Shown here: positions 58,526 to 64,000 of the stretch, one piece after another
Position numbering within the stretch: position 1 is the first letter of the stretch
How the letters are laid out: each line of letters starts with the position of its first letter
Assembly: GCF_016862895.1 (NCBI RefSeq)
Contig: NZ_BONV01000018.1
Span: 62,001 to 126,000, forward strand
DNA: 64,000 bases
Source of the DNA: Planotetraspora kaengkrachanensis
Lineage (GTDB): Bacteria > Actinomycetota > Actinomycetes > Streptosporangiales > Streptosporangiaceae
Direction: 5' to 3'
Translations under genes and position numbers: made by a program
The notes under the pieces: model-generated
Database searches by the model: none
What the model saw: the letters and a program-made list of their open reading frames with translations, nothing else
What the model was told of the DNA's origin: nothing

Positions 58526-58666
58526 TTCTCCACAGCCGGTGGACATCAAGGTCCCTGGTCAGCGGGGGTCCACACCGGAGAGATCGTGCTCGTCCACAGG
58601 CTTGTCCCCAGGGTTCCCACATCTGACCAGCAGAGATCGCACAGGTTGTCCACAACCTTGTCGACA
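58526..58666. promoter_or_regulatory. DnaA-box cluster upstream of dnaB
   Basis: The gap before dnaB holds TTCTCCACA (58526-58534), CGTCCACAG (58591-58599), TTGTCCCCA (58602-58610), a perfect TTGTCCACA (58646-58654) and TTGTCGACA (58658-58666). This density is above chance for intergenic DNA and suggests that DnaA regulates dnaB or is titrated here (inference). Confidence 0.55.
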
Positions 58667-58755
58667 GGTCGAGTTGCCGTCGGACGGCCGGGGCCGGGAA
58701 ACTGTCGGACTCGGCCACTACAACTTGGGGATGGTGGGGCCGCTGGGTAGGGGGT

Positions 58756-60129
58756 GTGAGAGTGAGCGTGATCGACTTCCCGGGCGGTCCCGGGGATTCG
58801 GACTCGACGTTCGAGCGGACCCCGCCGAACAACATCGAGGCCGAGCAGTCCGTGCTCGGCGGCATGTTGTTGTCGAAGGACGCCATCGCCGACGTCGTCG
58901 AGGTGCTGCGTTCCGACGACTTCTACCGGCCGGCCCATCAGATCATCTTCGACGTCATCATCGACCTCTACGGCCGTGGAGAGCCCGCGGACTCCGTCAC
59001 GGTCCTCGACGACCTGCTCAAGCGGGGTGAGGTCGCCCGGGTCGGCGGCGGCGCCTACCTGCACACGCTGACCGCGATCGTCCCCACGGCGGCCAACGCC
59101 GGCTACTACGCCAAGATCGTGCGCGAGCAGGCCGTGCTCCGGCGCCTGATCGAGGCCGGCACCAGGATCGCCTCCTACGGGTACGGCGGGCAGGGCGAGG
59201 AGGTCGACGACCTCGTCGATCGCGCCCAGGCCGAGATCTACAAGGTCACCGAGCGCCGCACGTCGGAGGATTACCTCCCGCTTTCGGAGATCATGCCCGC
59301 CGCGCTCGACGAGATCGAGGCGATCGGCAGCCGCGGTGGCCAGATGGTCGGCGTCCCCACCGGCTTTCAGGACCTCGACGCCCTGACGAACGGCCTGCAC
59401 CCCGGCCAGATGATCGTCGTGGCGGCTCGACCCGCCATCGGCAAGTCGACGCTGGGGTTGGACTTCGCGCGGTCCGCGGCGATCAAGAACGGCTTGACCA
59501 CCGTCATCTTCTCGCTGGAAATGTCGCGCAACGAGATCACGATGCGACTACTCTCCGCCGAGGCCCGGGTCGCGCTGCACACCATGCGCTCCGGAATGAT
59601 GAGCGACGACGACTGGACCCGGATGGCCAGGCGGATGGGCGAGGTCGCCGAGGCGCCCCTGTTCATCGACGACTCCCCGAACATGTCGATGATGGAGATC
59701 CGGGCCAAGTGCCGTCGGCTCAAGCAGCGCAACGATCTCCGCTTCGTGATCGTCGACTATCTCCAGCTGATGAGCTCGCCCAAGAGGACCGAAAGCCGCC
59801 AGCAGGAGGTCTCGGAGTTGTCGCGTGCCCTCAAGCTGCTCGCCAAGGAGCTCGAGGTCCCGGTCATCGCGATCTCACAGCTCAACCGTGGTCCCGAGCA
59901 ACGCACCGACAAGCGGCCCCAGGTGTCCGACCTGCGTGAGTCCGGGTCCATCGAGCAGGACGCGGACATGGTCATCCTGCTGCACAGGGAAGACGCCTAC
60001 GAGCGCGAGTCCCCTCGGGCCGGAGAAGCCGACCTGATCGTGGCCAAGCACCGTAACGGCCCCACGGCCACGGTCACGGTCGCCTTCCAGGGTCACTACA
60101 GCCGTTTCGTCGACATGGCCACCCACTGA
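58756..60129 (+). CDS. dnaB: Replicative DNA helicase DnaB
   Basis: A 457-residue hexameric helicase. The N-terminal domain starts at PPNNIEAEQSVLGGMLLSKD, and the linker at about residue 175. The RecA-like domain has Walker A ARPAIGKST (residues about 223-231), Walker B FVIVDYLQLM and the beta-hairpin region PVIAISQLNRGPEQR. No intein is present. GTG 58756 is used; GTG 58762 is an alternative. Confidence 0.97.
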   Translation: MRVSVIDFPGGPGDSDSTFERTPPNNIEAEQSVLGGMLLSKDAIADVVEVLRSDDFYRPAHQIIFDVIIDLYGRGEPADSVTVLDDLLKRGEVARVGGGAYLHTLTAIVPTAANAGYYAKIVREQAVLRRLIEAGTRIASYGYGGQGEEVDDLVDRAQAEIYKVTERRTSEDYLPLSEIMPAALDEIEAIGSRGGQMVGVPTGFQDLDALTNGLHPGQMIVVAARPAIGKSTLGLDFARSAAIKNGLTTVIFSLEMSRNEITMRLLSAEARVALHTMRSGMMSDDDWTRMARRMGEVAEAPLFIDDSPNMSMMEIRAKCRRLKQRNDLRFVIVDYLQLMSSPKRTESRQQEVSELSRALKLLAKELEVPVIAISQLNRGPEQRTDKRPQVSDLRESGSIEQDADMVILLHREDAYERESPRAGEADLIVAKHRNGPTATVTVAFQGHYSRFVDMATH

Positions 60130-60259
60130 CCGAAGCGTCGGCGACCGGCCCATGCGCCGCATCTGATCGGCTCGCGCGAGCCGGCGGACGGCCTTCGCGG
60201 GCCGGACACTCCGGTTGTCGGTGCCGGTGAAGATGACCATGAAGCAAACTCCGGCGCAT

Positions 60260-60286
60260 CCGTAAGACATATATCCGACATTACGG
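60260..60286. promoter_or_regulatory. Inverted repeat upstream of the DUF2637 gene
   Basis: CCGTAA (60260-60265) and TTACGG (60281-60286) are separated by 15 bases of AT-rich sequence (GACATATATCCGACA), 18 bases before the GTG start. It could be an operator or a chance repeat. Confidence 0.3.
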
Positions 60287-60304
60287 CGTGGCACCATCGT
60301 CCCC

Positions 60305-61249
60305 GTGAGCATCACAGGGCACACCTACAGCATCGGCGATCGCCTCATCCGCGTCTCCATGACGGTCGTGGTCCTGGGAGTGGCCGCGGTGGCCGGGTGG
60401 GTCAGCTACTGGCACGCCGTCGCCGTCATCGAGCGCTACGGCGCCGAGGACGAGCTGTCGGCACACCTGGTCCCGGTCACCGTCGACGGCATGATCTACG
60501 CCAGTTCGATGGTGTTGTTGTGGTGCGCCCGCTATCAGCTGAAGGTGCCCGCGCTCGCCCGGTGGGCGCTCGCCCTCGGGATCGCCGCCACGCTCGCGGC
60601 GAACGTCCTGCATGGAATCGAGCGCGGTGCGCTCGCGGCGGCGCTGGCGGCCTGGCCGGCGATCGCCCTCGTGATCGCCTATGAGCTCACGATGTGGGTG
60701 ATCCGATCGGGCCGGGAGGTGGCAGAGCGCGCGGCCGTCACGACGGAGGAGCCGGTCGCGATGCCGGACGCCCTGGCCGATGTCCCGGGTCCGGAGGACG
60801 TGGGCGAGCGGCCGGTCGTGGGCGATCGGGAGCTCGTCGGCAGGGGCGGGCTCGCGGGTCAGGCCAGGCGGGCATTCGCCGCGAGCCTCACGGACACCTC
60901 GGCGGTGCAGGATCGGGTGTCCGATCGTGCCGATCGGATTGAGCGGGCGGATCGCGTTGAGCCGACCGATCGGGTTGAGCCGGCCGATCGGGTTGAGCGG
61001 GCCGATCGCACCTCGGTTCGTGAGCACATGCCTTCCGCGATCGGGCCCTGGGATGAGCGACCCCTTCGGCAGGGCCAGGCCGTACCGGAAGAAGAGCAGA
61101 CGAGCGGCGATCGCCGTGCACAGGTGGCCGCCCTGCTCGCGCAGGATCCACAGATGACCGGTGCGGCGATCGGCCGTGCGCTCGGCATGTCCGAGCCGCA
61201 CGGGCGCAGGTTGCGCAGAGAGGTCCTCAACGAGGGCAAGGACGGCTGA
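60305..61249 (+). CDS. DUF2637 membrane protein with repeat region and HTH-like C-terminus
   Basis: A 314-residue protein. Residues 20-140 carry four predicted membrane helices (VVVLGVAAVAGWVSYWHAVA, VDGMIYASSMVLLWCARY) and match DUF2637, best known from actinomycete integrative elements and plasmid spread proteins. A polar stretch follows with an 18-base repeated motif encoding DRVEPA/DRVERA (residues about 210-233). The C-terminal 50 residues (RAQVAALLAQDPQMTGAAIG, ALGMSEPHGRRLRREVL) look like a helix-turn-helix. GTG 60305 has no ribosome-binding site. Function unknown; the location beside dnaB is chromosomal. Confidence 0.75.
   Translation: MSITGHTYSIGDRLIRVSMTVVVLGVAAVAGWVSYWHAVAVIERYGAEDELSAHLVPVTVDGMIYASSMVLLWCARYQLKVPALARWALALGIAATLAANVLHGIERGALAAALAAWPAIALVIAYELTMWVIRSGREVAERAAVTTEEPVAMPDALADVPGPEDVGERPVVGDRELVGRGGLAGQARRAFAASLTDTSAVQDRVSDRADRIERADRVEPTDRVEPADRVERADRTSVREHMPSAIGPWDERPLRQGQAVPEEEQTSGDRRAQVAALLAQDPQMTGAAIGRALGMSEPHGRRLRREVLNEGKDG
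60932..61003 (+). repeat. 18-bp in-frame tandem repeat (4 copies)
   Basis: Four consecutive copies of a unit like GATCGGGTTGAGCCGGCC, each with 2-4 differences, encoding D-R-(I/V)-E-(R/P)-(A/T). Length variation between strains is likely. Confidence 0.9.
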
Positions 61250-61250
61250 A

Positions 61251-61982
61251 TCAGGGCACCGGGCGGTAGTGCGTCGTGACCCGGCCGTCATCGAGCAGGT
61301 GGATGGCGATGGCCGGCGGGAGGGTGAGGTCGACGGGCGGGAGCGCTTCGGTCTCGAAGGGCAGCAGTCCCGTGTTGACCACGCCCGGTGCGACGAGGAG
61401 CGGCAGTCCGGCGAACGTGGTGGCGGCGGCCGTGTGCGCGTGCCCGGCGAGCACCGCCACGACGTGATCGTGCCGCCCCAGCACCCTGGCGAGCCGCTCC
61501 GGCTCATGGAGCCTGATGTCGTCGACGTAGGGGATGCCGAGTTCCGCGGCCGGGTGGTGCATGCCGACGAATGCGGGCACACCGGGAGTGGCGCTCAGCA
61601 CGCCGTCGAGCCAGTCGAGCGTCTCGTCGTCGAGCCGGCCGTCCGGACGGCCCGGGATGCTGGAGTCGCACAGCGCAATCGTGGCTTCGTCGAGGTTGAG
61701 CGCCTGGTTCGCCGGCTGGTCTCCGTCGAGGCCGAGCAGGACCTTGCGCAGGTTGCCGCGCGAGTCGTGGTTGCCGGGACACAGGACGAGGGGGACGTCA
61801 CTCTTGATCAGCTCTCGCACGATCTCGTACTCCTCGACCGCGCCGTTGTCCGCGATGTCCCCCGTGAGCAGGATCGCGTCGGGGCGCAACGCCTTGGCAT
61901 AGTCGAGCGCGCGGGCCGCCCGCGTGGTGCTCCGTTCGGATCCGTCGACGTGGATGTCACTCACATGGGCGAGCACGAGCAT
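61251..61982 (-). CDS. Metallophosphoesterase (CpdA/Icc-like)
   Basis: A 243-residue calcineurin-fold hydrolase with all five motifs: D-x-H in LAHVSDIHVDG, GDIAD, GNHDSRG, H in GMHHPAAEL and GHAH at about 178-181. Class III phosphodiesterases of this type act on cyclic nucleotides, but broad activity is common. ATG 61982 has GGAGG eight bases upstream. Convergent with the DUF2637 gene, one base apart. Confidence 0.9.
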   Translation of the reverse strand: MLVLAHVSDIHVDGSERSTTRAARALDYAKALRPDAILLTGDIADNGAVEEYEIVRELIKSDVPLVLCPGNHDSRGNLRKVLLGLDGDQPANQALNLDEATIALCDSSIPGRPDGRLDDETLDWLDGVLSATPGVPAFVGMHHPAAELGIPYVDDIRLHEPERLARVLGRHDHVVAVLAGHAHTAAATTFAGLPLLVAPGVVNTGLLPFETEALPPVDLTLPPAIAIHLLDDGRVTTHYRPVP

Positions 61983-62017
61983 GAGGGGTACCTCCGCGGA
62001 TCGGTCCCCTCAGCGTC

Positions 62018-62485
62018 TCACGAGTTCGGCCGGGCGCCGGAGGCCGCCGTACCCGACAACCGCTCGGCCAGGATCCGTGCGCGGGCAAGTTGCACCTTGC
62101 GCGCCTGTCCGGCGGCGAACCCGGCGAGGATCCACGGGGCCGTCAGGTCCAGCCGGTCGTGCACCCGCGTGCCCGTGCCGTCCGCCTCGAGGTCGAAGCG
62201 GTAGGCCATCCGGATGCCCCCGGGGCTGCGCACCTCACCGTGGACCGACAGGCCGTCGGTGTGGAGGGTGACCCTGATGTGGTTGTCGTAGGTGATCACT
62301 CCCAGGAACCGGAACCGTTCGACGTCCGTGTATCTGATGACCCCCGGTTCAGAGCGATCCACGTCGCTGACGGCGACCACGAGAGGGGACAGGCCGATGT
62401 AGTTCTCGGGAGTGGTCAGGTGCTCGAACACCTTCTCCGGCGCGGCCTCCACGTGAAATTCGTGGGTCAGCACCCTGTGCGACAC
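62018..62485 (-). CDS. SRPBCC-family protein (polyketide cyclase/START-like)
   Basis: A 155-residue START-like fold protein: EFHVEAAPEKVFEHLTTPEN at the start, a central GVIRYTDVERFRFLGVITYD sheet region and a C-terminal helix (APWILAGFAAGQARKVQLAR). Such proteins bind hydrophobic ligands. GTG 62485 has AGGAGG five bases upstream. Ligand unknown. Confidence 0.8.
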   Translation of the reverse strand: MSHRVLTHEFHVEAAPEKVFEHLTTPENYIGLSPLVVAVSDVDRSEPGVIRYTDVERFRFLGVITYDNHIRVTLHTDGLSVHGEVRSPGGIRMAYRFDLEADGTGTRVHDRLDLTAPWILAGFAAGQARKVQLARARILAERLSGTAASGARPNS

Positions 62486-62558
62486 TCGGCCTCCTGGCTA
62501 AGCGTGATATGTCATGAAAATTGTGACAGACCGCTTCTTCCGGGGAAGCGCGAGATGA

Positions 62559-63350
62559 TCACAAAGGGGTGTCGCGCAGGAAGGCCGCCGTGTCCGGATC
62601 GGCGGGGAAGAACGACTCGATCGCGAGCTCGGCGACCGTGACGTCGAGCGGGGTGCCGAACGTCGCGACGACGCTGAAGAACGACAACTCCCGGTCCCCG
62701 GCCCTGACGCGCAGCGGGACGAGGATGTCGCCCGGGCCGGGAAGTTCGACCACGGGCTCGGGCTGATCGCAGGGATAGCCGAGCAACTCCGCGTACAGCT
62801 CGCCCAGTTCGGGATCGGCCGTCTGGGTGATCTGCCGCCTGAGCCGTCCGAGCAGGTGCGCCCGCCATTCGCCCAGGTTGACGATGTTCGGGGCGAGCCC
62901 GTCGGGATGCAGGCTCGCCCGCAGGACGTTCCCGAGCAGGTCGGGGTCGATGCCTTCGGTGAGCCGTCCGATGCCGTCGTTGGCGTCGACGAGGTTCCAG
63001 CCCCGGTCCACCACGACGGCGGGGTATGGCTCGTGCGCTGTGAGCAGTTGGCGGATCGCCGCGCAGACGGCGGCCATGTGCGGAGAGTCGAGGGGCGATT
63101 CCGTGTACACCGGTGCGTAGCCGGCGGCCAGCAACAGGTGGTTGCGCTCACGCAGGGGGAGGGACAGGTGCTCGCCGAGGTGCAGCACCATGTCGCGGCT
63201 GGGCTTGGCGCGGCCGGTCTCCAGGAAGCTGACGTGCCGGGTGGAGATCTCCGCCTGGAGTGAGAGCTCGAGCTGGCTCAGCCGCCGGTGTTCCCGCCAT
63301 TGGCGGAGGAGTTCGCCGAACGGCCGCTGGTGAAGCTGCGTCGCGGTCAC
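62559..63350 (-). CDS. XRE-family regulator with MmyB-like ligand-binding domain
   Basis: A 263-residue regulator. The N-terminal helix-turn-helix (residues 10-70) reads FGELLRQWREHRRLSQLELS and then ISTRHVSFLETGRAKPSRDM, characteristic of the MmyB-like group. The rest (NHLLLAAGYAPVYTESPLDS, PAVVVDRGWNLVDAN) is the MmyB-type PAS-like domain that binds fatty-acid-like ligands in structural work. GTG 63350 is the likely start. A TTACCT/AGGTAA palindrome upstream could be its operator. Confidence 0.88.
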   Translation of the reverse strand: MTATQLHQRPFGELLRQWREHRRLSQLELSLQAEISTRHVSFLETGRAKPSRDMVLHLGEHLSLPLRERNHLLLAAGYAPVYTESPLDSPHMAAVCAAIRQLLTAHEPYPAVVVDRGWNLVDANDGIGRLTEGIDPDLLGNVLRASLHPDGLAPNIVNLGEWRAHLLGRLRRQITQTADPELGELYAELLGYPCDQPEPVVELPGPGDILVPLRVRAGDRELSFFSVVATFGTPLDVTVAELAIESFFPADPDTAAFLRDTPL

Positions 63351-63387
63351 GCCCCAGACGCTATCCGCACTCCCGTCCCCCCATCGA

Positions 63388-63402
63388 TTACCTCCCAGGT
63401 AA
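63388..63402. promoter_or_regulatory. Palindrome upstream of the XRE regulator
   Basis: TTACCT-CCC-AGGTAA is a perfect 6-base inverted repeat 38 bases before the GTG start, a good position for an autoregulatory operator. Confidence 0.55.
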
Positions 63403-63419
63403 CCCCAAGCAACCCCTCG

Positions 63420-63773
63420 CGTGATCATGCACAGGTTCGGGGTTGTCGCCTCTCACCTGCTCGTCCCTCCGGCGTGATCATGTAAAGACTCGGTGCTGCC
63501 GCCTTTCACCTGCAGCGATCCTCACCGTGATCATGCACACATTCGGGTCTCTGGCCTCTCACGTGCGACGACCTCGCCCGTGATCATGCATAGGGCGCAC
63601 CGTGCATGATCACGGACGAGGTTGTCGCAGGTCGTCGGCCATTCTCCAGAGCCTGTGCATGATCACGAAATGGATCGACGCAGCTCAGCCGGGCAATCGC
63701 CGAATCTCTGCATGATCACACCAAGGGGATGGGCAGGTCGGGCACCCTGCTCCCGAACTTGTGCATGATCACG
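63420..63773. repeat. 53-bp inward-facing repeat array 2 (4 forward + 4 reverse units)
   Basis: Forward cores CGTGATCATGCA start at 63420, 63473 (one change), 63526 and 63579. Reverse cores TGCATGATCACG start at 63603, 63656, 63709 (one change) and 63762. All neighbouring starts are 53 bases apart except the central pair, whose cores are separated by 12 bases, exactly as in array 1. Within the 41-base parts TCGG and ACCTGC recur at the same unit positions. The array fills the gap between the XRE regulator and the ABC permease gene. Confidence 0.95.
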
Positions 63774-63795
63774 CCGGGCGCAAGGGGGGGGGGGC

Positions 63796-64000
63796 TCATT
63801 GCCAGCGGAACGTACGGGTGGCAGCGATTACCGCGACCACGGCCCATCCGGCCATCACGGCCAGGTGCAGGGCCGACGGCGTGTGCCCGCCCAGCGTGCC
63901 GACGAGTCCCTGACCGAACGCGCCTGTCGGCGTGAAGTCGCTCACCCGCCGCAGCGCCTCGGGCATGAGGTCCCGCGGCAGCCACATGCCGGCGAAGAAC
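63796..64000 (-). CDS. ABC-2 type transporter permease, C-terminal part (runs off the window)
   Basis: The final 67 codons of a gene entering from beyond the right edge. FFAGMWLPRDLMPEALRRVS and FTPTGAFGQGLVG are the pattern before the last helix of ABC-2 exporter permeases (often of drug type), and a last membrane helix (LAVMAGWAVVAVIAATRTF) ends the protein with RWQ. The partner ATPase would lie outside the window. Confidence 0.72.
   Translation of the reverse strand, partial: FFAGMWLPRDLMPEALRRVSDFTPTGAFGQGLVGTLGGHTPSALHLAVMAGWAVVAVIAATRTFRWQ

Overview
The window is GC-rich actinobacterial DNA spanning a chromosomal replication origin. The order rplI-rpsR-ssb-rpsF, ponA, cca-murJ-sigM-trxBA, parB-parA-rsmG-jag-yidC-yidD-rnpA-rpmH, dnaA-oriC-dnaN-gnd-recF-DUF721-gyrB-gyrA-DUF3566-tRNA-Ile is the classic actinomycete origin neighbourhood. 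DnaA boxes of the TTGTCCACA type, parS sites (GTTTCACGTGAAAC) and frequent GTG/TTG starts agree. I infer a Streptosporangiales-like actinomycete (moderate confidence in the order, low in the family).

Layout. 0.1-6.1 kb is an accessory shoulder: an SDR oxidoreductase, two small related secreted proteins, a cobalt transporter cbtBA behind a cobalamin riboswitch, an auxiliary-type tryptophanyl-tRNA synthetase behind a complete ribosome-mediated attenuator, a HAD gene remnant and a GNAT acetyltransferase. 6.2-19 kb is the replication block on the minus strand, with oriC between dnaN and dnaA. 19-25.3 kb on the plus strand holds the rpmH-to-parB segment, with four parS sites. 25.3-39 kb carries cell-wall and redox genes (ddl, trxAB, sigM, a MurJ-linked pseudokinase, murJ, DUF6049) and the tRNA genes ybaK-like and cca. 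39-52.5 kb carries bioA, an MFS exporter, idi, ino1, padR, DUF5318, the class A PBP ponA, two GT87-like mannosyltransferases, endonuclease IV and two small membrane proteins. 52.6-60.1 kb holds rpsF-ssb-rpsR-rplI, a polar amino-acid ABC operon, a MATE transporter and dnaB. The end holds a DUF2637 protein, a phosphoesterase, an SRPBCC protein, an XRE regulator with an MmyB-like C-terminus, and the edge of an ABC permease gene.

The most unusual element is a pair of intergenic arrays (38809-39109 and 63420-63773). Each is made of 53-bp units that start with CGTGATCATGCA and face inward on a dyad: 4+3 units in one array and 4+4 in the other. Spacing is exactly 53 bp, and in both arrays the central pair of cores is separated by 12 nt. 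I do not recognise this family.

Many genes work together: replication initiation and segregation (dnaA, dnaN, dnaB, gyrAB, parAB, parS, ssb), envelope synthesis (ddl, murJ, ponA, yidC, GT87 enzymes, ino1) and redox control (sigM, trxAB). The coordinates given for starts are my choices from ribosome-binding sites and family N-termini; several use GTG or TTG.
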